From assembly GCA_949519155.1 (NCBI GenBank), contig CATIQU010000035.1, positions 1 through 64,000 of the forward strand: a DNA stretch of 64,000 nt. Reading direction: 5' to 3'. Below the pieces are notes generated by a model, which worked only from the letters and a program-made list of their open reading frames with translations, was not told where the DNA came from and searched no databases. Below, piece by piece: positions 8,187-17,900 of this stretch. Position numbers and translations under genes: made by a program. Each line of letters begins with the position of its first letter. The first letter of the stretch is position 1. The stretch is from Polaribacter sp. SA4-10 (GTDB lineage: Bacteria > Bacteroidota > Bacteroidia > Flavobacteriales > Flavobacteriaceae).

Positions 8187-8834
8187 ATGAAATTTTTACA
8201 GACAAGCAGTATTATAAGTTTTTCAATTTTATTAATGGCGTGTTTTAGCTTTACAGACACTAAAGATTTTACTGAGGAGCAATATCAACCAAAAGCAGGT
8301 ACTGAAGTTGCCTATTTTGCAAGTGGTTGTTTTTGGTGTGTAGAAGCCGTTTTTCAGAGTGTAATAGGCGTAGAGGAGGCCGTTTCTGGCTATGCAGGTG
8401 GATTTACAGACAATCCAACCTACCAATCTATTGGAACTGGAAAAACGGGTCATGCAGAGGCGGTTGCGGTTTATTACAATCCAGTAGAAGTTTCTTTTGA
8501 AACCCTGGTTACTGTTTTCTTTGGTTCTCATGATCCAACGACCGTAAACGGTCAAAAACCCGATTATGGAACCCAATACAGATCCATTGCTTTTTATAAA
8601 ACCGATGCTCAGAAAAAAATAATAGACCAAGCAATCGCTACATTAAGTACCGTCTATTCAAAGAAAATTGTAACAGAGGTTACCCTGTTTACAAAGTTTT
8701 ACAAAGCAGAAGATTATCACCAAAATTTTGAAAGAAGAAACCCAAACCAAGGCTATGTGAAAGCGGTTTCAATACCAAGATTGAATCGTTTTAAAAAGAA
8801 ATTTCCGGAGTTGTTGAAGGAAGAAAAGAAATAG
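8187..8834 (+). CDS. msrA: Peptide-methionine (S)-S-oxide reductase, lipoprotein form
   Basis: Reduces methionine-S-sulfoxide in oxidised proteins. The 215-residue protein starts with a lipoprotein signal (hydrophobic run to the lipobox LMAC, lipidated Cys19), so it should be anchored on the periplasmic side of a membrane and not act in the cytosol. The MsrA domain fills residues 40-205. The active-site motif GCFWC gives nucleophile Cys48 and a second cysteine Cys51. GFTDNPTYQSIGTGKTGHAEAV and FFGSHDPTTVNGQKPDYGTQYRS are strongly family-typical. No MsrB domain is fused. It is monocistronic with its own terminator. An electron donor in the periplasm would be needed, and none is encoded nearby. 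Confidence 0.95.
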   Translation: MKFLQTSSIISFSILLMACFSFTDTKDFTEEQYQPKAGTEVAYFASGCFWCVEAVFQSVIGVEEAVSGYAGGFTDNPTYQSIGTGKTGHAEAVAVYYNPVEVSFETLVTVFFGSHDPTTVNGQKPDYGTQYRSIAFYKTDAQKKIIDQAIATLSTVYSKKIVTEVTLFTKFYKAEDYHQNFERRNPNQGYVKAVSIPRLNRFKKKFPELLKEEKK

Positions 8835-8850
8835 GTTTTTATAGAAAATA

Positions 8851-8879
8851 AAAAAAGCACTCAATTTGAGCGCTTTTTT
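8851..8879 (+). terminator. Rho-independent terminator of msrA
   Basis: AAAAAAGC-CTCAA pairs with TTGAG-GCTTTTTT around a tiny loop, followed by a T-run, 17 bases after the msrA stop. Confidence 0.8.
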
Positions 8880-8899
8880 GTTTAAGAATTGTAAATCTT

Positions 8900-8933
8900 C
8901 CCGCTAGCTCGAGCATCTTGCTTGTGCCGTCAA
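8900..8933 (+). repeat. REP-like hairpin (CCCGCT...GCCGTCAA)
   Basis: CCCGCTAGCTCGAGCATC TTGCTTGTGCCGTCAA: a short imperfect hairpin framed by CCCGCT and CCGTCAA. Related hairpins lie at 9065-9085 and 52764-52800, and a set with a different stem lies at 52.1-53.0 kb. It sits 25 bases from a transposase remnant of the type that mobilises REPs. Confidence 0.55.
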
Positions 8934-8957
8934 ACAAACTAAAATTAGTTTCCAGTA

Positions 8958-9071
8958 TCAGATCTCTATCTCTAAAACTGTTTGATCTTCTTGATTGGTT
9001 CTTGCAGGACTATACTTCCAAGCTACTGCAGCTGTTACAAAATTACTCTCAAGAGGATTGTTCTGTATCTT
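8958..9071 (-). pseudogene. Remnant of a REP-associated tyrosine transposase (RAYT, IS200-like), C-terminal end
   Basis: A minus-strand frame ending at TGA 8958-8960 encodes about 37 residues including IQNNPLESNFVTAAVAWKYS, then PARTNQEDQTVLEIEI. The pattern of NNP-x-x-x-GFV..-WKYSSAR-(N)-x-Q-x-VLEIE at the very C-terminus is characteristic of RAYT/Y1_Tnp transposases of Bacteroidota. Nothing upstream restores the catalytic HUH region or the tyrosine, so only the tail survives. Its presence next to REP-like hairpins is consistent with the known association of RAYTs with REP sequences. Family recognition is from memory of the motif. Confidence 0.6.
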
Positions 9072-9085
9072 GCTTGTACCGTTAC
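9065..9085 (+). repeat. Partial REP-like sequence
   Basis: GTATCTTGCTTGTACCGTTAC repeats the right half of the hairpin at 8900-8933 (GCATCTTGCTTGTGCCGTCA) with a few changes. A further palindrome (CACGAGCAGGATGCTCG) lies near 9158-9174. Confidence 0.4.
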
Positions 9086-9210
9086 TAAAACGAACAGTCC
9101 TTTTTTACTATTTTAGTTAACCTTTCACAACGATATTTTTCATACTCTTGCTGTCACGAGCAGGATGCTCGCGCTCGCGGCGAAACGGAGGGCAGTTGAT
9201 AAGCACTTTC

Positions 9211-9292
9211 GTTTCGGTTTACTACTTTGTTAATATGCACAGAGCTTTCGACTTAGCACAAACTCCCTATGTTTTTTATAAATTGTTGTAGC
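9211..9292 (-). repeat. Island repeat, copy 1 (shared with 53076-53160)
   Basis: Read on the minus strand this begins CAACAATTTATAAAAAACAT, continues with GTTTGTGCTAAGTCGAAAGC and TGTGCATATTAACAAAG, and ends in AAACCGAAAC. The copy at 53076-53160 keeps the same order: CAACCACTTATATGAAAAAT, GTTAAGTGCTAACCACCAAA, TTTGTGC and AAACCGAAA. Both copies start within 20 bases of the 3' end of a minus-strand accessory gene. I remember similar sequences ending many accessory genes in flavobacteria; the function is not known to me. Confidence 0.55.
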
Positions 9293-9295
9293 ACG

Positions 9296-10857
9296 TTAAT
9301 TTAATATATTTTCAGTTAGAATAATTCTTCTAATACTTCTGTTATCATCAAATGGAACTATGGTTGAGTTATCTAATTCATCATTCTTTACAAAGTCAAT
9401 TTCTGGTTGTTTAGAGGTGTTAATTAAATCAACATATGTGCCATAATCTAAGGAGTATATGTTATACCTAACACCTGGGTTATCTTTGTCAGAATAACCT
9501 TTTTTTACAAGGTGAATAACTCGTGCATCGAATAACTGTTGAATTATAGGGTGTCTTTCTAATTCTCTCGAAACAAGAAATGAACGAGCTTTTTTATTTC
9601 ATATATCTTCATCTATAATCAACCTTATTTTTTGATGTAAGATTTCATCCAAGTTTTTAGATTTATCATTTTCAAACCATTGTCGTCCAGATTCAATGAT
9701 AGTTTTCTTATCAATATTTTTTAAACCTTTTCTTTGCACATCAAAGAATGCTAGATTAAAAATATTTATAAAATCTCGAATAACTCCTTCGGATGCAGGA
9801 ACTAATTCATTAAAAGCAAGTTTTCCAGAAAAAATACCTTGAATGAATTGATTAGAAGTTTTCAGACTATAAGTGTCTTCTAAATAGTTAATAGGAAGTT
9901 CTGAAACTATATGCTTGTAAAGAATCTTAGTAAATACCTTTGTAATTTCTGTAGGATTTCTGTCAAAAACATAATATTCATCTATATCTAAATTAGTGCT
10001 TATATCACTTCCTAATTCAAAACCTATATAGTTATGTTTTTCTCTTGGTATGGTAAAACTTGATCTATATTCAAGAGCTCCAATTTTAAGAGTTACTTGA
10101 GGTGAAGGAATAAACGATTTTTTGAAAAATTCAGCTAAAAATGGCTGAATATCAATTGGTATAGCCGACCATTCATCTATTATCAATATTAATTCTGTCT
10201 TTGCATATTGAAGAACCTTTTTTAAATGATAATTTAAATCAGGAAAGATTTTTTTTTCGTATTTTTCTTTATCAAATGTAGAAGTTTTTTCATTTCCTTC
10301 ATTAGAATTTTTCGTTTTAGCAGATGTTAATCCTATGTTTTTAGTATCTATTTTAAAATTCGTAGTTCTGGAAGTTTCATTATTTTGAGAATCTTTACGA
10401 ATTATTTTTTACTTTTTTGAATTTCTCCAATTGATGCTTTTGAAAAATCATCTAATGAATTTAAAGCTAATTCAGAGTTAACATTTGGTTCATATGCTAT
10501 GTGATTTAATAAAGACTCATAAATTTCATTTAAAACATCGATGAATAGAGATGAATATTTATGAGATAATGACAATCTCGTGTCAGAAAATTGAGGTGAA
10601 CTTCCGAGGATTCTACAATCAATATAACAAACAGTTTTATTAATGTTTAATTTGTATTCATTGTCTAAATATTTTAAAATGTGAGTTTTTCCAGTACTTC
10701 TTCTACCATATAATATTTGATTATTATTATTATTAAGTAACTGAGGTAAAATACCGACTTCGACATACGAACTAATTATTTTATTTGTATCCCTTTGCCT
10801 TTCAGCTCTTTGAGAAATGCTTGAAATAGCTTGAATTACTTTTTTATCTTTTATCAT
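9296..10857 (-). pseudogene. ORC/CDC6-type AAA ATPase, interrupted by a frameshift and a stop
   Basis: Read together the pieces give a protein of about 520 residues. Residues 1-150 contain a P-loop, ILYGRRSTGKTHILKYL (Walker A GRRSTGKT), and VCYIDCRILGSSPQFSD, typical of bacterial ORC-CDC6-like ATPases. The frame hits TAA at 10402-10404 just after an A6 run. The -1 frame then continues without a break (IRKDSQNNETS... to ELILIIDEWSAIP, the Walker B), which one extra A in the run would restore. A second lesion is an in-frame TGA at 9599-9601. Past it the same frame runs on as KARSFLVSRELERHPIIQQL, probably the winged-helix end, to TAA at 9296-9298. Two lesions favour a true pseudogene over a sequencing error. 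The family is mostly uncharacterised in bacteria. Confidence 0.75.
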
Positions 10858-11049
10858 ATTATTTTCTAAAACCTCGACTAACTTAAAATTTTATTCTTGA
10901 TATTTAGTTAACTATGTTTTAGTCAAATCTATAATTTTTTTTCAAAAAACACAAGAATAATTTAACCTATGTTATTTAATTATATAGGTTTTCAAAAGTG
11001 CCCTTGATAACCGTTACAAACGGAGAGCCAATTTTGATTTTTTGCACAT

Positions 11050-11117
11050 AAAAAAACCTCATTCCATTTTAGGAACTAGGTTTTTCTGTGTTTTAGATGG
11101 CTGTAATTATTACAGCC
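11050..11117 (-). terminator. Terminator region downstream of the acyl-CoA ligase pair
   Basis: Two hairpins follow the ligase stop. The first is a perfect 8-bp stem, GGCTGTAA-TTA-TTACAGCC (11099-11117). The second is AAAAACCT...AGGTTTTT (11050-11085), which reads into a T-run on the minus strand. The second looks like a Rho-independent terminator. The 10858-11049 stretch beyond it is AT-rich and shows no gene. Confidence 0.6.
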
Positions 11118-11153
11118 TGAAACCAACGATTGTGTGAGCGATCTAAGGTTCTT

Positions 11154-12935
11154 TTAGGCAATTACATTGTAAATATCGTCGTACAAATCTTTGTATATTT
11201 TTAAAATTACGGCACGTTTCATTTTCATTGTAGGAGTTAAATGACCACCGTCTATCGACCATTCATCCTTCGTAAGCCTAAATACTTTAATCTTTTCCCA
11301 ACTACCAAAGTTTTCATTACAGGTGTCTACTTCTTCCTGTATCCGCGCTATAACTGCTTCAGAAGCAATCATTTCTTCATTGGTGGTGCCAATGTTGAGT
11401 TGCTTGCGCTCGATCCAATCTTTTATAAATTCGAAGTTCGGTTGTATGATTGCAGCAGGCATTTTTTGCCCTTCACCAATTACCATCACTTGTTCTATAA
11501 AACGAGATTGTTTTAATTCGCCTTCTAATAATGGCGGTACTACATATTTTCCTCCAGAAGTTTTAAACATTTCCTTGGTTCTCCCCGTAATTCTTAGGAA
11601 CCCATCGGCATCTAATTCTCCTTTATCTCCCGTATGAAAATAGCCGTCTTTAATCACCTCAGCTGTTTTTTCTGGGTCCTTGTAATAGCCCATCATTACA
11701 TTGGGACCTTTTACTAAAATCTCTCCTGTTTTTGCAATTTTTAAAGTAACATCATCAATAATTTTACCTACAGTTCCGATTCTAAAACCTCCATCATCCA
11801 TAGAACTTACAGTAATTACTGGAGAAGTCTCCGTCAATCCATAACCTTCCATAATCGGCATTCCTGCCGCGGTAAAAACTCTTGTCAATCGATGTTGTAA
11901 AGCGGAAGCTCCTGAAACCATTAATTTTAATTCTCCTCCCAAAGCTGCTTGCCATTTAGAGAAGATTAATTTTTTAGCCAATCCTAATTGCTTTTCGTAC
12001 CACCAACCGTTTGCACCGTAAGGCTCGTATCTTAATCCTAAATCTACTGCCCAAAAGAACAAGCGCTTTTTTATTCCAGTTAAGTCTGCACCCTTTGCAA
12101 TAATTTTATCATATATTTTTTCATACAAACGAGGAACTGCCGTCATTACGTGTGGCTTAATCTCTTGTGCATTTTCACTCAATTTCTCTATGGATTCTGC
12201 AAAATGAATATGTACACCACAGTATTGGTATAGATATAAAATCATTCGCTCAAAAATATGACATACCGGTAAAAAACTCAGTGCTTTGTCTTCCCCATAA
12301 CTTAAAGGAACTCTTTTTTCACTTGCCAATACATTGGTTACAATGTTATTGTGACTTAGCATTACACCTTTGGGTCTTCCGGTTGTTCCAGAAGTATAAA
12401 TTAAGGTTGCTAAATCTTCAGGTTGTACGTTGTTTTTTCGATCTTCAACACTACTTTGAGAATCAGGATTCGCTCCCAAAGCAAGTACTTCTTTCCAGCT
12501 TTTTTCACCCTCAATTGCATCAAAGGTAAAAACGTCCTTTAATTTTGTATTACCTTTAATCTTATTGATTTTGTCCAACACTTCTTGATCGGATACAAAA
12601 ACATAGGTAGCTTCTGAGTGATTTAAGACATATTCATAGTCGTTTTCTGAAATCGTTGGGTAGATAGGAACATTTTGTGCACCCACTTGTAAGATTCCGA
12701 TATCACAGATGTTCCATTCAGTTCGGTTATTGGAAGAAATAATAGCGATTTTATCATTGGGTTGTACACCCAACATAAGCAAACCTCTACTAATGGTATT
12801 GGCTTGATTTATATATTCTTGGGTAGAGATGGATTCCCATTTTCCATTATACTTTGTTGTAAATGCTTTGGGTAAATTGTATTTTTCTAATTGGTGGTAA
12901 GGAAAATCAAATATTCGAGTAATTGTAGCTGACAT
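11154..12935 (-). CDS. Long-chain fatty-acid-CoA ligase (AMP-forming), paralogue A
   Basis: Activates free fatty acids to acyl-CoA through an acyl-adenylate. The P-loop-like AMP-binding motif YTSGTTGRPKGVMLSH lies about one third in, and EGYGLTETSPV and the HTGDKGELDADGFLRITGR hinge motif are intact. I chose the start MSATITRIFDFPYHQLEKYN (12933-12935, 593 residues) because it aligns with the start of the neighbouring paralogue; the open frame extends 17 codons further upstream to 12986 without family similarity. It is of the FadD15/FAA1 type common in Bacteroidota. It lies 74 bases after paralogue B and is likely co-transcribed. Chain-length preference cannot be read from the sequence. Confidence 0.93.
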   Translation of the reverse strand: MSATITRIFDFPYHQLEKYNLPKAFTTKYNGKWESISTQEYINQANTISRGLLMLGVQPNDKIAIISSNNRTEWNICDIGILQVGAQNVPIYPTISENDYEYVLNHSEATYVFVSDQEVLDKINKIKGNTKLKDVFTFDAIEGEKSWKEVLALGANPDSQSSVEDRKNNVQPEDLATLIYTSGTTGRPKGVMLSHNNIVTNVLASEKRVPLSYGEDKALSFLPVCHIFERMILYLYQYCGVHIHFAESIEKLSENAQEIKPHVMTAVPRLYEKIYDKIIAKGADLTGIKKRLFFWAVDLGLRYEPYGANGWWYEKQLGLAKKLIFSKWQAALGGELKLMVSGASALQHRLTRVFTAAGMPIMEGYGLTETSPVITVSSMDDGGFRIGTVGKIIDDVTLKIAKTGEILVKGPNVMMGYYKDPEKTAEVIKDGYFHTGDKGELDADGFLRITGRTKEMFKTSGGKYVVPPLLEGELKQSRFIEQVMVIGEGQKMPAAIIQPNFEFIKDWIERKQLNIGTTNEEMIASEAVIARIQEEVDTCNENFGSWEKIKVFRLTKDEWSIDGGHLTPTMKMKRAVILKIYKDLYDDIYNVIA

Positions 12936-13009
12936 ACATCTTTTGTTTGTGTATGGCAAATTAGGTAATTTCCCTTGATTTCGCAAATGAATAATAAACA
13001 GTTAAAAAA

Positions 13010-14767
13010 TTATGAATTATATATTTTTTGATACAAATTTTTATATTTTACTTTAATTACTTTTCGTCTCATTTTCATAGTAGGCGTAAGGTGTCCTTCT
13101 TCAACAGACCATTCGTCTGGGGTGAGTTGAAAACGTTTAATTTGTTCCCACTTTCCAAATCTCTGATTGTGAAAATCTATTTCTTTTTGAATTCTATTGA
13201 TAAAGCGATCATGTGTTAGAATCGTTGACGGATCAAGATGTTTGCGAGTGGCCCAATCTTTTGCAAATTCAAAATTTACTTGAATCAAAGCTGCAGGCAT
13301 CTTTTCAGATTCGCCAATAATCATTATTTGCTCTATAAAGCGAGATTGTTTTAATTCGCTTTCTAATACTGCAGGTGCAATGTACTTTCCCCCAGACGTT
13401 TTAAACATTTCTTTTTTACGGTCGGTAATTTTTAGAAAACCTTCTACATCAATTTCGCCAATATCTCCTGTATGCAAAAAACCATCAACAATGGTTTTCT
13501 GGGTCATTTCTTCATTTTTGTAATAGCCCATCATTACGGAAGATCCTTTCATTAGTATTTCACCATCTTCGGCGATTTTCACTTCAAGTCCTTCTAATGG
13601 TTTACCAACAGTTCCAATTTTTAGACCCTCGTTTCTAAGATCGTTTAAGGTTATTGCGGGTGATGATTCTGTCATTCCATATCCTTCAAAAACAGGAATT
13701 CCTGCAGCTAAAAAAATACGAATTAAACGATCTTGCATTGGTGCACTTCCGCTGAGCATAAATTCTAAATTTCCACCCAAGGCTTCTTGCCACTTGGAGA
13801 AAATTAATTTCCGAGCAATTTTTAACTTAAAAGCATAGAAGGAACCATTTTTCCCGTACGGTTTATATGCTTCTCCTAAAGAGATTGCCCAAAAGAACAA
13901 TGCTTTTTTAATGCCGGTTAAATGACTTCCTTTGTCTACAATTTTATCGAATATTTTTTCTAATAATCGAGGTACAACAGCTAAGAAATGGGGTTTTACT
14001 TCTCTAATATTATCACCTAATAATTCAATGCTCTCTGCAAAATGAATTTGGTAGCCTAAATATTGATAATAATAAGAGGCAGCGCGCTCGAAAATATGAC
14101 AGATGGGTAAGTAGCTTAAAATTCGTTTGTGTTCTCCTGATACATCTAATGCTAGGGCTGTTTTGAAAACATTCCCTACTATGTTTTGGTGTGATAGCAT
14201 GACGCCTTTTGGAGTCCCTGTAGTTCCAGATGTATAAATAATGGTTGCCAAATCTTCGGGGAGTACATTCTCCTTTAAACGTGCAATCTTTTCAAATTGG
14301 TCTGTGGTTGATCCTATCTCTAAAAATGCATTCCAACTGTAATCTGCTTCAAACTCTTGTAAAGAAAATATTTTTTTAATTTGAGTGTCGCCTTGCACTT
14401 TTTTTACTTTTTCATACAAATCGGGATCCGAGACAAAACAGTATTTTGCATCTGAATGATTCAAAACATAGGCATAATCTTTTTCTGAAAGCGTTGCATA
14501 TAATGGAATATTTTGAGCTCCAATCTGTAACAAACCCGTATCTAAAATATGCCAATTCGGATTGTTATTGGTTGTGATTACCGCAATTTTATCGTTTTTT
14601 TCAATGCCTAATGCCAATAAAGAGGCACTTACTTTATGCGCCTGATTGATATATTCTTGCGTACTTATTTTTATCCATTGGTTGTCCTCTTTGTAGAGAA
14701 AACATTCCTCTTGTGGATGATGTTCAAGTTGGTAATCGGCAAAGTCAAATAAGCGAGTAGGTTTCAT
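13010..14767 (-). CDS. Long-chain fatty-acid-CoA ligase (AMP-forming), paralogue B
   Basis: A 585-residue acyl-adenylate-forming enzyme closely related to the next gene. It carries the AMP-binding motif YTSGTTGTPKGVMLSHQNI, the EGYGMTESSPAITL loop and the HTGDIGEIDVEGFLKITDR hinge motif, ending in the family's LTPTMKMRRKVI segment. Start ATG 14765-14767 (MKPTRLFDFADYQLEHHPQE). The two tandem copies match along their whole length, indicating an ancient duplication in place. Both should feed exogenous or recycled fatty acids into beta-oxidation or lipid synthesis in the cytosol. No fatty-acid regulator is nearby. Confidence 0.93.
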   Translation of the reverse strand: MKPTRLFDFADYQLEHHPQEECFLYKEDNQWIKISTQEYINQAHKVSASLLALGIEKNDKIAVITTNNNPNWHILDTGLLQIGAQNIPLYATLSEKDYAYVLNHSDAKYCFVSDPDLYEKVKKVQGDTQIKKIFSLQEFEADYSWNAFLEIGSTTDQFEKIARLKENVLPEDLATIIYTSGTTGTPKGVMLSHQNIVGNVFKTALALDVSGEHKRILSYLPICHIFERAASYYYQYLGYQIHFAESIELLGDNIREVKPHFLAVVPRLLEKIFDKIVDKGSHLTGIKKALFFWAISLGEAYKPYGKNGSFYAFKLKIARKLIFSKWQEALGGNLEFMLSGSAPMQDRLIRIFLAAGIPVFEGYGMTESSPAITLNDLRNEGLKIGTVGKPLEGLEVKIAEDGEILMKGSSVMMGYYKNEEMTQKTIVDGFLHTGDIGEIDVEGFLKITDRKKEMFKTSGGKYIAPAVLESELKQSRFIEQIMIIGESEKMPAALIQVNFEFAKDWATRKHLDPSTILTHDRFINRIQKEIDFHNQRFGKWEQIKRFQLTPDEWSVEEGHLTPTMKMRRKVIKVKYKNLYQKIYNS

Positions 14768-14915
14768 GGGGTAGTATTTAGAGCAATATAGGCAAAAATA
14801 TTTTTAGAGTTAATAGCAAGTAATATTCTGAGTAAAGCAATCCTTTTTATAATCCTGATTTAAAATGAGGGCTATTTACAAGAATTTTGTGTTATTAGGA
14901 TTTCTTTTGAGCACA

Positions 14916-14952
14916 AAAAAAAACAAACTTTATGAAAAAGTTTGTTTTTTTT
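14916..14952 (-). terminator. Rho-independent terminator of purL
   Basis: AAACAAACTTT pairs with AAAGTTTGTTT around a short loop, with T-runs on both sides, 19 bases after the purL stop. Symmetric enough to work from either side. Confidence 0.8.
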
Positions 14953-14970
14953 AGGATATAAATTCTTGTT

Positions 14971-17900
14971 TTATTTTTTAGTATTGATCCAATCTTTTGC
15001 ATTCACAAAAGCAGTTAACCAAGGAGAAACTTGATCTTTTCTTCCAGTAGGATAGTTTGCCCAATTCCATTGAAAAGTAGAGCGTTCTATGTGTGGCATG
15101 GTTACTAAATGACGTCCAGTGGCATCACACAACATCGCTGTGTTAAAGTCAGAACCATTCGGATTGTTTGGATATCCTTCATAGCCGTATTTTGCAACAA
15201 TTTGATAGTTTTCTTCGGATTCTGGTAAATTAAATTTTCCTTCTCCATGAGAAATCCATACCCCCAATTCCGTTCCTGCCAATGAGGATAGCATTACAGA
15301 ATTGTTCTCCTGAATTTTTACGGAAGTAAAAGAAGATTCATGTTTTTTAGAATCGTTGTGAACTAGCTTTCCATGCACTTTATGTTTCGGGTTTATCAAG
15401 TCCAATTCCATCCATAATTGCGCACCATTACAAATACCAATAGATAATGTGTCTTCTCTCTTAAAGAAATTTTTCAATGCTTTTTTTGCTTTTGCATTGT
15501 ATAAGAAAGCACCCGCCCATCCTTTTGCAGAACCTAAAACATCAGAGTTCGAAAATCCACCTACGGCTCCAATAAATTGAATGTCTTCTAGGGTTTCACG
15601 TCCAGAAATTAAATCGGTCATGTGTACATCTTTTACATCAAAACCAGCCAAGTACATGGCATTTGCCATTTCTCTTTCAGAATTACTTCCTTTTTCTCTA
15701 AGAATCGCTGCTTTTGGTCTTTTTGCTTTTGCAGTTGCTTTCGGTAATTTTCCTGTAAATTTCTTTGGGAAGGTAAACTGTAAAGGTTGTTTTTTATAAT
15801 TGTCAAAACGTGCTTTGGCCAAACCATTTGCCGTTTGTTTTTGATCTAATAAGAAGGAAGTTTTATACCAAGTGTCTCTTGTTTCTGCAACATCGAAAGT
15901 AAAATTATCATCCCCATTTTTGATGGTTACTTTTCCAGAATTGTTTGGGGTTCCAATATTGAATACTTCAATCTTGTTTTCTTTTAAAATAACTTCTACA
16001 GCTGTATCAGCTTGAAAAATAATTCCTGAATTCTCTGCAAACAATACTTTGATAGAATCTTCTTCGTTCAATTCTGAAATATCAAAATCAGCACCTAAGT
16101 TGATCTCTGCAAAACACATTTCCAACAAGGTAGTGATCAATCCACCAGAAGCAACATCATGACCAGCAACTATTTTATCCGTTTTAATTAATTCCTGAAT
16201 GGTATTGAAAACGTTTTTTACATACCCTGCATTTTTTACATCAGGCGCTTCGTTTCCAATGGTATTTAGTACTTGATTGAATGAACTTCCTCCTAATTTA
16301 AAAGCATCTTGAGAGATATTTATATAATAAATATTTCCACCATTCACTTGTAAAAGAGGTTCTACCACTTGTGAAATTTCACTACAATTCCCAGCAGCAG
16401 AAATAATGACAGTTCCCGGAGAAATTATGTCTCCATCAGAATATTTTTGCTTCATCGACAAGGAATCTTTTCCTGTTGGAACATTAATTCCTAAGTCTAT
16501 TGAAAATTCTGAAATTGCTTTTACTGCTTTGTATAAACGTGCATCTTCGCCTTCATTTTTACATGGCCACATCCAATTTGCAGAGAGCGAAACACTCGTT
16601 AAATTATCTTTTAAAGGTGCCCAAATAATGTTGGTTAAAGCTTCTGTAATTGAATTTCGACTTCCTGCTTCTGGGTGAATTAATCCTGAAATAGGAGAGT
16701 GGCCAATGGAAGTAGCAACGCCTTCTTTTCCATTATAGTCGAGTGCCATCACACCCACATTGTTCAATGGTATTTGCAAAGGTCCTACACATTGTTGTTT
16801 GGCAACTTTTCCACCCACACATCGATCGACTTTGTTGGTCAACCAATCTTTACATCCTACTGCCTCTAACTGTAAAACTTGATTTAAGTAGATGTTTAAA
16901 TTCTTCTTTTTATATCTTGGGTTCTTGTATTTTCGAACGATGTTTTTGTCGGTAAGCACTGTTTTTGGAGAACTTCCAAACATGTCTTCTAACGCCAAAT
17001 CCATTGGTTTATCCCCTTTGGTCTTAGATTCAAAAGTAAAGCGATCATTACCAGTAACTTCACCAACCGTATACATTGGCGCGCGTTCACGTTCTGCAAT
17101 TCTTTGTAAGGTGTCAATGTGTTTCTCAGCAATCACCAATCCCATTCTTTCTTGAGATTCATTCCCAATAATTTCTTTTGCAGATAGGGTAGGGTCTCCA
17201 ACAGGTAATTTGTCTAAGTCGATGTTTCCTCCTGTATCTTCAACCAGTTCAGATAAACAGTTTAAATGTCCACCAGCACCATGATCATGAATAGAAACAA
17301 TAAAATTTTCTTCACTTTCCACCATGCCACGTACTGCATTGGCGGCACGTTTTTGCATTTCTGGATTGGAACGTTGTACCGCATTCAATTCAATACCTGA
17401 AGAAAATTCTCCAGTATCCGCAGAGGAAACTGCCGCTCCACCCATACCAATTCTGTAATTTTCACCACCCAAAATTACAATTTTATCGCCTTCTTTTGGT
17501 GTATCTTTTATTGCTTGATCTGCTTTTCCATATCCAATTCCACCCGCTTGCATGATGACTTTGTCATAGCCTAATTTTCTTGGTTTTGCGTCACTAGATG
17601 CAGCATTTTCTTCATGTTCAAAAGTCAATACAGAACCTGTAATTAAGGGTTGCCCAAATTTGTTTCCAAAATCGGAAGCGCCATTAGACGCTTTTATCAA
17701 AATATCCATCGGAGTTTGGTACAACCAATCTCTTGCTTCAAATTTGTTTTCCCAATATCTATTTTCTTCTAAACGAGAATAAGAAGTCATATAAACCGCT
17801 GTTCCTGCCAAAGGCAAAGAACCTTTTCCGCCAGCCAGTCGATCTCTTATTTCTCCTCCTGAGCCTGTTGCAGCCCCGTTAAAAGGCTCTACGGTAGTTG

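Noticed and set aside
8881..9300. A complete insertion sequence in the island
   Set aside because: Only the last 37 codons of a transposase-like frame remain, and no intact catalytic region or target duplications were found.
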